From: Verrucomicrobiia bacterium
Lineage (GTDB): Bacteria > Verrucomicrobiota > Verrucomicrobiia > Verrucomicrobiales > DEV007
Assembly: GCA_030430255.1 (NCBI GenBank)
Contig: JAUIGD010000016.1
Coordinates: 1-35,168 of the forward strand
Length of the DNA stretch: 35,168 nucleotides
Direction of reading: 5' to 3'
The notes beneath the pieces were generated by a model. It did no database searches. It saw only the letters and a list, made by a program, of their open reading frames with translations, and was not told the DNA's origin. The position numbers were made by a program, and so were the translations under genes. Shown here one piece after another: positions 1 to 7,708 of this stretch (position 1 is the first letter of the stretch; every line of letters begins with the position of its first letter).

Positions 1-174
1 GGATCGATCACCACATCCGCAGGCGAGGCGCCGCCGATCGTTGATGCTGAGTAGGCGGCGGCAGGGATCGGCGAAGCGGCTGGGTAGACACCCTGCCCGA
101 GCCGTTCCCAACGGCAACACCCTCAGCGTCAACGAGCGCAAGCCACAGCCCGGAGCTTGGTGATCGATCCGGGC
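1..174. repeat. Structured 183-bp element, copy 1 (left end cut by window start)
   Basis: This sequence recurs at 30425-30607 with high identity over about 170 bp, apart from scattered substitutions and a one-base indel. Positions 1-12 (GGATCGATCACC) are the exact reverse complement of 159-170. A second stem is nested inside: GTTGATGCTGAG near 44-55 pairs with CTCAGCGTCAAC near 122-133 with a single U-G wobble when read as plus-strand RNA. The centre can form a further hairpin, CGGCT-GGG against CCC-GAGCCG with one bulged base. The right end runs into GGGCTAGCCC, and the CTA there is the TAG stop codon of the minus-strand HIT gene. The left flank lies outside the window. It could be a non-autonomous mobile element or a structured RNA; no protein reading is shared by both copies because the indel shifts frame. 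Confidence 0.8.
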
Positions 175-527
175 TAGCCCGGCGGCCAACCGAGCGACCG
201 CCCCGCCAGCAGGTGAACATGAAGATGGGGGACGCTCTCGCCACCGTCGGCGCCGTTGTTGATGACGATCCGGAAGCCCTTGTCCTCGCCAGCTACCCCG
301 AGGTCGCGGGCGATGTCCCGCGCCGTGAGAAGCAGGTGCCCGAGCAGTTCTGCGTCACCGTCACCGGCTTCGCCAACCCGGGCGATCGGGCGTTTGGGAA
401 CCACCAGGATGTGCGTCGGCGCTTGAGGTGAGATGTCGTGGAAGGCGATGCACCGCTCGTCTTCGCGTACGATGTCAGCGGGGATCTCCCGCGCGACGAT
501 GCGCTCGAAAAGCGTGGGTTCTGACAT
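174..527 (-). CDS. HIT family (histidine triad) nucleotide-binding protein
   Basis: A 117-residue protein of normal length for the HINT branch of the HIT superfamily, which hydrolyses nucleoside phosphoramidates and adenylylated substrates in the cytoplasm. The defining motif HLHVHLL is near the C-terminus, preceded by the GFRIVINNGADGGESVPH stretch typical of the family; the N-terminal FERIVAREIPADIV and HILVVPKRP segments also fit. It lies 31 bp downstream of the unknown 189-residue gene and is probably co-transcribed with it and nrdR. No Shine-Dalgarno sequence is visible; the ATG is chosen because the family's N-terminus begins here. The last codons, GGC TAG, lie in the terminal inverted repeat of the 183-bp element, so the natural C-terminus may have been slightly altered by that element. 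The physiological substrate is unknown. Confidence 0.93.
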   Translation of the reverse strand: MSEPTLFERIVAREIPADIVREDERCIAFHDISPQAPTHILVVPKRPIARVGEAGDGDAELLGHLLLTARDIARDLGVAGEDKGFRIVINNGADGGESVPHLHVHLLAGRSLGWPPG

Positions 528-558
528 CGAACTGGGGCGTGTTCCGGCGATCGCTCGA

Positions 559-1128
559 TCAAGAGACCATCACGACCAGCCGGCCGACTGGCCGCAACTC
601 GGCGAGGCAGGCGGGAATGAAGTCGGAGATTCGCTCGACCCACTGCTCGCAGTCCGCCGTCCATCGCTGCCCCCCGGCGAGCCGGTATGCGGTCCGCCGC
701 AATCCGCGGCAGCGCAGCCGCGTGGGGCCGCCCTCACAAGCCCCGCGCAGCGCCTCCCCCAGCTCGATGAAGAAGGCCTCCTCGTCCGCCCATCCCGATT
801 CCGGGACGAAGTCTCCCAGTTCGATCGTCACTGGCGGCACGCCGAGATCAAGGCACGACACGATCCCGTCGAAGCCCATCGTCTCGAGCAGGCTCAAGGC
901 CGTCACGATCCGCTCGCGGATCTCGTCCATCGAGATCGTGTCTTTGGAGAAGCGATGCCGGAGGTAGCGCATGAGGGCATCGACGACCGGCGCCGCGAGC
1001 TGCCAGTCCTTGTGGCCAGCTTTCTCCGCGGCGATCGCCACCTGCTCCTCAAACCAACTTCGATCGAGGCTGATCGATTGATCTTCCGAGAGTTTGAGGA
1101 GCGGCAGTTCGTTGTCGTTGAAGAGCAT
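559..1128 (-). CDS. Uncharacterised protein with an ATP-cone-like N-terminal segment
   Basis: I do not recognise this 189-residue protein as a named family. Residues about 15-95 are helical, with the rhythm of an ATP-cone: a start resembling FEEQVAIAAEKAG, a middle helix ending YLRHRF, then TISMDEIRERIVTAL and a short helix. This parallels the ATP-cone of the adjacent NrdR, but the basic KRxGxxExF entry segment of a true ATP-cone is missing, so it may be degenerate or only a chance likeness. The second half is hydrophilic with no clear motif; it contains three cysteines but no CxxC pair. The gene sits 90 bp after nrdR and 31 bp before the HIT gene, all on the minus strand. No signal peptide or membrane segment is present, so it is probably cytoplasmic. 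Function unknown. Confidence 0.75.
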   Translation of the reverse strand: MLFNDNELPLLKLSEDQSISLDRSWFEEQVAIAAEKAGHKDWQLAAPVVDALMRYLRHRFSKDTISMDEIRERIVTALSLLETMGFDGIVSCLDLGVPPVTIELGDFVPESGWADEEAFFIELGEALRGACEGGPTRLRCRGLRRTAYRLAGGQRWTADCEQWVERISDFIPACLAELRPVGRLVVMVS

Positions 1129-1218
1129 TGGGAGCAGAGAGCGAGTGGTGGAGGGAATGTTCGGCGGCGCGGGCCGGGAGTGTTGGCAAGTTCGATAGAG
1201 AAAGCAATTGAAAGACCA

Positions 1219-1710
1219 TTACGGCACAAAAAAGTCCGGCTGGCGGGGGTTGAGTTCGGGGCGGCGCTCAAGAGATTCTATCTCCTCGATAAATTCTCCA
1301 ACTTCTTGGAATTGCCGGTAAACCGAGGCGTAGCGAACGTAGGCGACTGGATCGATCGTCTCGAGCGCCTGCATGACGCGCGCTCCGATCACCTGGGTCG
1401 GGATCTCGCGCAGACCGTCGCCCTGCAGCTGGGCGACGATCGCGTCCGCCGCGTTCTCGAGCACCTCGATGGGCACCGGACGCTTCTCACACGCCTTCAA
1501 AAAACTACCGAGCAACTTCTCCCGCCGAAACGGCTCGCGCACCCCGTTGCGCTTCACCACACGCATGTCGCTGTGCTCAAGTTGTTCATAAGTCGTGAAG
1601 CGATGTCCACAACCGAGACACTCACGACGGCGCCTGATCGATAAGCCGTCTTTCGATTCGCGGGAATCGACGACTTTGTCCCTGTTTCCGCCACATTTGA
1701 TGCACCTCAT
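1219..1710 (-). CDS. nrdR: Transcriptional repressor NrdR
   Basis: NrdR senses ATP/dATP and represses ribonucleotide reductase genes. The 163-residue product starting at MRCIKCGG has the family's zinc ribbon (Cys3, Cys6, Cys31, Cys34), the RRRRECLGCGHRFTTYE signature and then an ATP-cone (about 48-138) with KRNGVREPFRREKL at its start and YVRYASVYRQF at its end. An in-frame start 12 codons upstream (1746) would add MGGSATLPARNW before the zinc ribbon, which does not fit the family, so the ATG at 1710 is preferred. The C-terminal tail RRPELNPRQPDFFVP is short and charged. It heads a minus-strand cluster and is divergent from kdsB across 158 bp. No ribonucleotide reductase gene lies in the window, and no NrdR box was recognised upstream. 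Confidence 0.95.
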   Translation of the reverse strand: MRCIKCGGNRDKVVDSRESKDGLSIRRRRECLGCGHRFTTYEQLEHSDMRVVKRNGVREPFRREKLLGSFLKACEKRPVPIEVLENAADAIVAQLQGDGLREIPTQVIGARVMQALETIDPVAYVRYASVYRQFQEVGEFIEEIESLERRPELNPRQPDFFVP

Positions 1711-1868
1711 CCAGTTTCGAGCGGGGAGTGTTGCCGAGCCTCCCACCGAGCGTCAACGCCTTTGTCGCGGCCGGCGCCGATTTCTTTTAAAATTCGTCTC
1801 TTTGCTGTCCAGCGCTTGCAAGCCCCCCGCAACGCATTCACCCTGACCGGGTCCCAAGGAGCAACCGC
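1711..1868. promoter_or_regulatory. Divergent nrdR/kdsB intergenic region with an AT-rich core
   Basis: These 158 bp must hold the promoters of both nrdR (leftward) and kdsB (rightward). In otherwise GC-rich DNA there is one AT-rich island, TTTCTTTTAAAATTC at about 1781-1795, with the symmetric core TTTTAAAA that could act as a -10 region in either direction. No convincing -35 with ideal spacing was found. The promoter assignment is therefore inference from position and composition. Confidence 0.35.
1856..1861 (+). promoter_or_regulatory. Strong ribosome binding site supporting the kdsB TTG start
   Basis: AAGGAG lies seven bases before TTG at 1869-1871. It is the clearest Shine-Dalgarno sequence in the window and decides the start, since the reading from this TTG begins [16 protein letters not shown], exactly where the family begins. 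Confidence 0.85.
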
Positions 1869-2603
1869 TTGAAGAAGATCGTCGGCATCATCCCTGCGCG
1901 TTACGGCTCGTCTCGATTCCCGGGCAAGCCGCTGCATCGCATCGGCGGCAAACCTCTCGTTCAGCATGTCTGGGAGCGTTGCGTGGAGGCGGCGGAACTG
2001 AGTGCCGTCGTCGTCGCCACCGACGACGAACGCATCGCCGAGGCCGCGCGTGGGTTCGGGGCAGAGGTCGCCATCACCCGGGGGGACCACCCGTCCGGTA
2101 CCGACCGGATCGCCGAGGCGGCGGGCGCTCTGGAAGACCCCACCCACGTCATCAACATTCAAGGCGACGAGCCGCTGATCGCCCCCCGGTTGATCGACGC
2201 CCTGGCCGCCGCCCTCGCCGGCGATCCGGACTTGGAGATGGTGACGGCCGCGACCCCCCTAGACCCGGGCCCGGACTTCCTCGACCCGAACATCGTCAAA
2301 GTCGTGCTCGCCCGCGACGGGCACGCGCTCTACTTCTCCCGCAGCCCGATCCCGAACGATGCGTCCGCCTCCGCGCCGCTCTTCCGCCACAAGGGCATCT
2401 ACGGCTACCGCGCCGACTTCCTGCAGCAGTTCGTGCGTTGGCGCCCCTCGCCCCTCGAGCGAGCCGAACGCCTCGAGCAGCTCCGCGCGCTCGAGAACGG
2501 CGCCCGCATCCGCGTCTTAATCACCGACGAACCTTCGATCGGGGTGGACACACCGGAGCAAGCCGCCTACGTCGAGAAACTCCTCGCCCCCGCCTCCGCC
2601 TGA
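1869..2603 (+). CDS. kdsB: 3-deoxy-manno-octulosonate cytidylyltransferase (CMP-Kdo synthetase)
   Basis: KdsB couples CTP to Kdo to give CMP-Kdo, the donor for the inner core of lipopolysaccharide, in the cytoplasm. The 244-residue length is typical. Diagnostic segments are the nucleotide-binding [16 protein letters not shown] at the N-terminus, [46 protein letters not shown] and HKGIYGYR, the last three being hallmark KdsB motifs. Translation starts at a TTG with a good AAGGAG seven bases upstream. It is followed after 41 bp by pyrG on the same strand, which supplies its substrate CTP, so the two are probably one operon. Presence of this gene is direct evidence for a Kdo-containing outer membrane. 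Confidence 0.97.
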   Translation: MKKIVGIIPARYGSSRFPGKPLHRIGGKPLVQHVWERCVEAAELSAVVVATDDERIAEAARGFGAEVAITRGDHPSGTDRIAEAAGALEDPTHVINIQGDEPLIAPRLIDALAAALAGDPDLEMVTAATPLDPGPDFLDPNIVKVVLARDGHALYFSRSPIPNDASASAPLFRHKGIYGYRADFLQQFVRWRPSPLERAERLEQLRALENGARIRVLITDEPSIGVDTPEQAAYVEKLLAPASA

Positions 2604-2644
2604 ACCTCAGCGCCCCCTCCGACCTCAACACGCCAGCGACCGCC

Positions 2645-4306
2645 ATGCCCACCCAACCACGAAATACCAAATTCATCTTCGTCACCGGCGGAGTCGTCAG
2701 TTCGCTCGGCAAAGGCCTGGCGGCAGCCTCCTTGGGCACGCTGCTCGAAAAGCGCGGCCACAAAGTGATCCTGCAGAAGTTCGACCCCTACCTGAACGTC
2801 GACCCGGGAACCATGAGCCCGTTTCAGCACGGGGAGGTGTATGTCTTGGACGACGGCGCCGAGACCGACCTCGACCTCGGCCACTACGAACGGTTCACCT
2901 CCGGCGTCCTCTCGAAGCTCAATAACCTCACCTCCGGCCAGGTCTACGAGAACGTCATCGCCAAAGAGCGCAAAGGCGACTACCTCGGCAAGACCGTCCA
3001 GGTCATCCCGCACGTCACCAACGAGATCAAAGGCCGCATCTACGAAGTCGCCAAGAAGGTGGATGCCGACGTCATCATCACCGAGATCGGCGGCACCGTC
3101 GGCGACATCGAAGGCCTGCCCTTCCTCGAAGCCCTGCGCCAGTTCGCCCACGAAGTCGGGCCCGGGAACGCGCTCTTCATCCACGTCACCCTCGTCCCAT
3201 ACATCGGCGCCGCCGGCGAGCTGAAGACCAAACCGACCCAACAGAGCATCGCCAAGCTGCGCGAGATCGGCATCCAACCCCACGTCGTCCTCTGCCGCTC
3301 GGAACTGCCGATCGAACGGGACGTGCGCGAGAAGATCTCGATGTTCTGCAACGTGCCCTCCGAGGCCGTCATCGAGTGCCGCGATGTCCCCCACTCGATC
3401 TACGAGCTACCGCTCTACCTGCAGGAGGAGAAGCTGGACGACATCGTCTGCGACCGCCTGAGCCTCCCGGAGGCCGAGCCCGACCTCAGTGCGTGGAAGA
3501 ACTTCGTCGAACGCGTCATCGACCCGCAGCATGAGACCCGCATCGGCGTCGTCGGCAAGTACATCGAACTCCAAGACGCCTACAAGAGCATCTACGAGGC
3601 GCTCACCCACGCCGGCGCCGCCAACGACTGCCGCGTCATCGTCGAACGCATCGATGCGGAAGATGTCGAAAAGGGCGATGTCGAAGAGCAGCTCGACAGC
3701 GTCGACGGCCTGCTGATCCCGGGCGGCTTCGGCGACCGCGGCATCGAGGGCAAAGTGCGCGCCGCCGAGTACGCGCGCACGCACGGCATCCCCTACTTCG
3801 GGATCTGCCTCGGGATGCAGGTCGCGACCATCGAGTTCGCCCGCAACGTCGCCGGCCTCGTCGGCGCCAACAGCACCGAGTTCGACCAAGGCACCGCCCA
3901 CCCCGTCATCTGCCTGCTCGACGAGCAAAAGTCGGTCACGCAGAAGGGGGCCTCGATGCGGCTCGGCAGTTGGGTCTGCGACCTGCGGCCGGGAAGCCGC
4001 AGCTTCGATCTCTACAAGAGCGCCACCATCAGCGAGCGCCACCGCCACCGCTTCGAGTTCAACAGCGACTACCGCGATCAGCTCGAGGCCGCCGGGCTGG
4101 TGATCGCCGGCAGCGCGCCCGACGGCACCCTCGTCGAGATCGTCGAGCTGCCCAAGCACCCGTTCTACGTCGCCGCCCAGTTCCACCCGGAGTTTCTCTC
4201 GAAGCCGAACACGCCACACCCGCTGTTCACCGGCTTCGTCGCCGCCGCCCTAGCCCGCCGGCTCGGGGTGCAAAAACACGCCCGCGAGGCAGCGGTGAAC
4301 AGCTGA
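2645..4306 (+). CDS. pyrG: CTP synthase (glutamine hydrolysing)
   Basis: PyrG aminates UTP to CTP with ATP and glutamine. The 553-residue protein (usual length about 540-550) has the amidoligase domain with the P-loop [10 protein letters not shown] (residues 15-24), [20 protein letters not shown], and [17 protein letters not shown], then a class I glutamine amidotransferase domain with the nucleophile in YFGICLGMQ (Cys388) and the His514-Glu516 pair in FHPEF. The ATG at 2645 is the family start; the frame is open further upstream only as a shadow of kdsB. No Shine-Dalgarno sequence is visible. It follows kdsB by 41 bp, which makes metabolic sense because CMP-Kdo formation consumes CTP. No strong rho-independent terminator is seen after the stop. 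Confidence 0.98.
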   Translation: MPTQPRNTKFIFVTGGVVSSLGKGLAAASLGTLLEKRGHKVILQKFDPYLNVDPGTMSPFQHGEVYVLDDGAETDLDLGHYERFTSGVLSKLNNLTSGQVYENVIAKERKGDYLGKTVQVIPHVTNEIKGRIYEVAKKVDADVIITEIGGTVGDIEGLPFLEALRQFAHEVGPGNALFIHVTLVPYIGAAGELKTKPTQQSIAKLREIGIQPHVVLCRSELPIERDVREKISMFCNVPSEAVIECRDVPHSIYELPLYLQEEKLDDIVCDRLSLPEAEPDLSAWKNFVERVIDPQHETRIGVVGKYIELQDAYKSIYEALTHAGAANDCRVIVERIDAEDVEKGDVEEQLDSVDGLLIPGGFGDRGIEGKVRAAEYARTHGIPYFGICLGMQVATIEFARNVAGLVGANSTEFDQGTAHPVICLLDEQKSVTQKGASMRLGSWVCDLRPGSRSFDLYKSATISERHRHRFEFNSDYRDQLEAAGLVIAGSAPDGTLVEIVELPKHPFYVAAQFHPEFLSKPNTPHPLFTGFVAAALARRLGVQKHAREAAVNS

Positions 4307-4660
4307 TGCTGCGGGGCATATACTACTCGGATTGACTCTTTCGTGGGGCGGCTGCCGTCACCTTGAGCGGGAAGTCAAAGGCGAGGCCGCCAAAAGGAGG
4401 GGATCGTCGACACCCAGGAGGAACCTGGTTCACCCCGCAAGGCATCCCTCAGTGCATCTCTGCAGAGAGTGCATCTACTGTACCCCGCGGCACGGATCTC
4501 GATGAGGCATCGAGAAGGGAAGCGCTCGTCGGCGCGACTTGGAAGCCGGCACCATAGTCCGCACCGGCGCCCGGCGCCCGGGCGCGGCATCGGCGTCCCG
4601 CCGATGTCCGTGCCGGGGGCATCCTGCCCCCGAGCCCAATCGGCTCCCCTGTGATCCCGG
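4307..4660. repeat. 354-bp spacer with palindromes and hairpin-repeat module A
   Basis: I find no convincing gene here. From left to right it contains a small hairpin (CCAGG at 4414-4418 against CCTGG at 4424-4428); a direct repeat GTGCATCT at 4452 and 4469 flanking the perfect palindrome CTCTGCAGAG (4458-4467); and the two-hairpin module at 4586-4638, described separately. A 64-codon frame (4363-4557) has no recognisable product. This spacer separates pyrG from the glycosyltransferase pair. Confidence 0.6.
4586..4638 (+). repeat. Hairpin repeat module A (two TCC-loop hairpins)
   Basis: Two adjacent palindromes: ATCGGCGTCCCGCCGAT (4589-4605) and GGGGGCATCCTGCCCCC (4615-4631), each with a seven-base stem and a TCC loop, joined by GTCCGTGCC. 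The same linker and arrangement recur in the array at 9462-10034 and, inverted, at 22632-22706. The second stem differs in sequence from its counterpart at 9646-9662 but is still fully complementary. Confidence 0.85.
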
Positions 4661-5485
4661 TTGATCGCACCCCGTTCCCGCGTTGATTCCGCCATCGCCG
4701 CCCCAGCCGACAGCCCCGAAAAGCTCCCCCTCTCTGTCTTCGTCGTCACCCTGAACGAGGAGGCCAACCTCCGCCGCTGCCTCGCGGGGGTCGCCGACCT
4801 CGCCACAGAGATCATCATCGCCGACTCCGGCTCCACCGACGGCACCCGCGCGGTGGCCGACTCCTTCGGCGCCGCCTGGCACGAACGCGCCTGGACCGGC
4901 TTCGCCGACCAGAAGAACTTCGCGCTGTCGAAGTGTACGCAACCCTGGGTGCTCTGCCTCGACGCCGACGAGGAAGTTTCCCCCGAATTGTTAGAGCAGA
5001 TCCGCGACCTCCTCCACCGCGACCCCGCCGAGGTGTCCGGCGCCCATTTCCCGCGCCTCAGCCGATTCCTCGGGCGTTGGATCCGCCACGGTGATTGGTA
5101 TCCCGACCGCCAACTCCGACTGTTCCGCCGCGAGAGGGGCCGTTTCGCGGGGGAGGCGGGCCACGACCACGCCGAGGTCGATGGCGAGGTGATCGGCCTC
5201 TCCGGCGATCTCCTCCACTACTCCTACCCCACCATCAACAGCTACATCGACAAGCTGAACGGTTTCAGCGACGCTTTCGCCGCCGACCGCGCCGCGCGCG
5301 GCAAACGCTGGTCCCTGCTCGGCAACCTCCTGCGACCGCCGTGGCGCTTCTTCCGCGGCTACATCCTCCGCCGCGGTTTCCTCGACGGCTTCCCCGGCTT
5401 CTGGATCGCCAAGGCCACCGCCTTCTCCACCTTCCTTCGCCACAGCCGGCTCTACGAGGCCGAGCGCGGCGATGGCTCGCCATGA
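4661..5485 (+). CDS. Family 2 glycosyltransferase (WaaE/KdtX-like)
   Basis: A 274-residue GT-A fold glycosyltransferase that probably adds a sugar to the lipopolysaccharide core at the inner face of the cytoplasmic membrane. Motifs: SVFVVTLNEEANLRRCL at the start of the nucleotide-sugar domain, EIIIADSGSTDGT, and the metal-binding region VLCLDADEEVS. The later WYPDRQLRLFRR and a C-terminal basic amphipathic stretch (LLRPPWRFFRGYILRRGF) fit the WaaE-like subgroup, in which the C-terminus contacts the membrane. The start is TTG at 4661; it is the only start codon between an in-frame TGA (4652-4654) and the conserved core. It overlaps the next glycosyltransferase gene by ATGA, indicating translational coupling. 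Exact donor and acceptor cannot be told. Confidence 0.9.
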   Translation: MIAPRSRVDSAIAAPADSPEKLPLSVFVVTLNEEANLRRCLAGVADLATEIIIADSGSTDGTRAVADSFGAAWHERAWTGFADQKNFALSKCTQPWVLCLDADEEVSPELLEQIRDLLHRDPAEVSGAHFPRLSRFLGRWIRHGDWYPDRQLRLFRRERGRFAGEAGHDHAEVDGEVIGLSGDLLHYSYPTINSYIDKLNGFSDAFAADRAARGKRWSLLGNLLRPPWRFFRGYILRRGFLDGFPGFWIAKATAFSTFLRHSRLYEAERGDGSP

Positions 5486-6582
5486 GGATCGGGCTCGTCT
5501 ACCAGCGCTTCGTCTCGCAGGGCGGGCTGGAGGGCTACCTCTTCGCGCTTTCCAAGGCGCTGCTGGAGGCCGGCCACCAGCTGCACGTCCTCACCGGAAA
5601 AACCGACCCGGCCACCGATGCCCTCGGGCTCCCGACCACCCGCGTCGATCTGCCCCGCTCCAAAACCCGCGCCCTGCTCGCCTTCGAGCGCGCCGCGCGG
5701 GCGCTTGCGCCCGACCTCCCCACCGAGGTGACCCTCGGCTTCGGCCGCACCTCCCGCCAGGATCTCCACCGCGCCGGCGCCGGTTGCCATGCCGCCTACG
5801 TCCCCCTCCTCCACCCCCTCAAGCGGCTCGGCTTCAAGTCGCGCGTCGAACTCGCGCTCGAGCGCGACCTCTACACCGGCGGCGCCACACGCGGCTTCGT
5901 CGTCAATTCCGCCCTCGTCCGCGACCAGCTCATCGAGCACTACGCCGTCCCCGAGGAGCGGTTCTCCATCATCCACACCGCCGTCGATACCGCGACCTTC
6001 CGGCCGGCTGCCGACGCCGGAGCGCGGCGCGACCTGCGCGTGCGCCTCGGGCTCGACGACGACCGTCCCGCCGTGCTCTTCCTCTCCCGCGCCCACCGCC
6101 GCAAAGGGCTCCCCGCCCTGTTGGCCGCCTGGCCGGAGATCCACGACCGCACCGGTGCCCAGCTCTGGGTCGCCGGCCCCGACCCGGCCCGCTTTCTCAG
6201 ATCGCTGCCGAGCAAATACGCGCCGACCGTCACCCACCACGGCGAGACCTCCGCGGTGGTGGCGCTCTACCAAGCGGCCGACCTGTTCGTCCACCCGACG
6301 CTCTACGACGCCTGCGCCAACACGGTGCTGCAGAGCATGGCCTGCGGGCTGCCCGGCCTCATCAGCAGCGCCGACGGCGCCCGCGAGTTCGTCGAGCCCG
6401 GCGCCAACGGTTGGCTCCTCGACGATCCGGCCTCGACCGAGGAGATCGCCGAGAAAACGGTCGCGGCCCTCGGCGCCGACCGGCTCGCCACCGGCGCCGC
6501 CGCCAGGGAACGCGTGCTGCCGCTCACTTGGGACGCCCACGTCGCCGCATGGGAGCGCGCGATCGCGAGCCTTCCGCGGTGA
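5482..6582 (+). CDS. Family 4 glycosyltransferase (WaaG-like, lipopolysaccharide core)
   Basis: A 366-residue GT-B glycosyltransferase. The N-terminus MRIGLVYQRFVSQGGLEGYL is the acceptor-side Rossmann start with the GG loop; TLGFGRTSRQDLHRAGAGCH is close to the GxGR..DL.R.G.G.H region of WaaG-type lipopolysaccharide glucosyltransferases. The C-terminal half carries the donor-binding domain, with FLSRAHRRKGLPALLAAW and LYDACANTVLQSMACGLP. In that last segment the second glutamate of the usual EX7E pattern appears to be glutamine (LQSMACG where LEAMACG is common). The ATG overlaps the preceding stop (ATGA), so the two glycosyltransferases are coupled and probably act in sequence on the same core oligosaccharide. 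It converges with the alcohol dehydrogenase 15 bp downstream. Confidence 0.9.
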   Translation: MRIGLVYQRFVSQGGLEGYLFALSKALLEAGHQLHVLTGKTDPATDALGLPTTRVDLPRSKTRALLAFERAARALAPDLPTEVTLGFGRTSRQDLHRAGAGCHAAYVPLLHPLKRLGFKSRVELALERDLYTGGATRGFVVNSALVRDQLIEHYAVPEERFSIIHTAVDTATFRPAADAGARRDLRVRLGLDDDRPAVLFLSRAHRRKGLPALLAAWPEIHDRTGAQLWVAGPDPARFLRSLPSKYAPTVTHHGETSAVVALYQAADLFVHPTLYDACANTVLQSMACGLPGLISSADGAREFVEPGANGWLLDDPASTEEIAEKTVAALGADRLATGAAARERVLPLTWDAHVAAWERAIASLPR

Positions 6583-6597
6583 TGGAACCGCCCCCGG

Positions 6598-7629
6598 TCA
6601 CCCGCCCGGCTGCAGGATCACCTTCAGCAGGTCTTCCTCACCCTTGTAGAGCCGCTCGAACCACTCCGCCCCCTCGACGAGCGGCGCCACCGCGCTGATC
6701 AGGGGCCGCACACGGATCGTCCCGTCGGCGATCCGCTCCAGCGCCTCCGGGTATTCGCCGGCGCAACTGCACGAGCCGTGCAAGGTCAGCTCGCGCGTCA
6801 CCACCGCCTGCAGCGGGAAGGTCGTCTCCGGCGCGAGGTTGCCGACCAGCGCCAGGTGCCCGCCCTTGCGCAGCGAGGCGATCGCCAGCTCCACCGTCGG
6901 CGAGATCCCGACCACTTCCAAAGCGAAGTCCGCCCCGCCCCCGGTGAGCCTTTGGATCTCGTCGCCGGCTCCGGCTCCGCTGACGACGCACTCGTCCGCG
7001 CCCAGCTCGCGCGCGACCGCCAACTTTTTCGGGTCGAGGTCCACCGCGATCACGCGCCCCGCCCCCTTCGCCTTGAGCGCCTGAACGACCAGCAGGCCGA
7101 TCATCCCCACCCCGACCACCACGGCCGTCTCGCCGCCGGTGATCGGCAGCCGCCCCACCCCGTGCAGCGCGATCGATACCGGCTCCACGAACGCGGCCTC
7201 CTCGAAGGCCAGCCCATCGGGGAGGCGATACAGAATCCGCGCCGGCACCGCGACCAGCTCCGCCATCGCCCCGTGCTGGCGGTACTCGCCCGGCGACACC
7301 CCGAGCACGCGGCGGTTGTCGCAGAGGTTCACCCGGCCGTCGCGACAAAACCCGCACTCGCCGCAGTAGATCGTGGAATCGAAAGTCACCCGGTCGCCCT
7401 TTGCCCAGCCCTCGACGTCCGCCGCGACCGCCTCGATCACCCCCGCCGCCTCGTGCCCCATGATGATCGGCGGCACCCTGCGTCCGCTGCTGCCGTCCAT
7501 CCCGTGCACGTCGCTGCCGCAGATGCCACAGGCCGAAACGCGGACCAGCACCTCGCCGGCTACAGGTTGGGGATCCGGCGAGTCGCCGTAGCGGAACTGC
7601 TTGTAGGCTTCGAGGGTCAGGGCTTTCAT
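6598..7629 (-). CDS. Zinc-dependent medium-chain alcohol/polyol dehydrogenase
   Basis: A 343-residue member of the medium-chain dehydrogenase/reductase superfamily, cytoplasmic and NAD(P)-linked. The catalytic zinc site is visible in CGICGSDVHGMDG and GHEAAGVIE; the structural zinc lobe has four cysteines in CGECGFCRDGRVNLC; the Rossmann segment is VVGVGMIGLLVVQ. The overall pattern is that of the sorbitol, threonine and galactitol-phosphate dehydrogenase group, but the substrate cannot be fixed from sequence. The start MKALTLEAYKQF is preferred over an in-frame start 22 codons upstream (7695) whose extra residues are an arginine-rich shadow of the opposite strand and would overlap the divergent gene's leader. 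It is divergent from the aldo/keto reductase across 79 bp, suggesting joint regulation in sugar or polyol metabolism. Confidence 0.93.
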   Translation of the reverse strand: MKALTLEAYKQFRYGDSPDPQPVAGEVLVRVSACGICGSDVHGMDGSSGRRVPPIIMGHEAAGVIEAVAADVEGWAKGDRVTFDSTIYCGECGFCRDGRVNLCDNRRVLGVSPGEYRQHGAMAELVAVPARILYRLPDGLAFEEAAFVEPVSIALHGVGRLPITGGETAVVVGVGMIGLLVVQALKAKGAGRVIAVDLDPKKLAVARELGADECVVSGAGAGDEIQRLTGGGADFALEVVGISPTVELAIASLRKGGHLALVGNLAPETTFPLQAVVTRELTLHGSCSCAGEYPEALERIADGTIRVRPLISAVAPLVEGAEWFERLYKGEEDLLKVILQPGG

Positions 7630-7708
7630 GGCGGTGCTGTGCGGGCGGACCTTCGGGGAACCGGAGCGCCGCCGCAAGCGCCGCGAACCCTTCACCCCTT
7701 TCCCACCG

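Noticed and set aside
1-174. Integron attC sites behind small HIT and GNAT cassette-like genes
   Set aside because: The outer stems lack the RYYYAAC/GTTRRRY core sites, no integrase is present, and the genes are far apart with ordinary genes between.
8-244. Minus-strand frame giving a peptide shared with 30393-30902
   Set aside because: The similarity arises from the 183-bp element; a one-base indel breaks the shared frame and no start or domain is conserved.
433-1644. 403-codon plus-strand frame opposite nrdR and its neighbour
   Set aside because: It is antisense to the clear zinc-ribbon/ATP-cone gene and has no recognisable domain.
4363-4557. 64-codon open frame after pyrG
   Set aside because: No recognisable motif and located in a palindrome-rich spacer. 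Coding is not supported.
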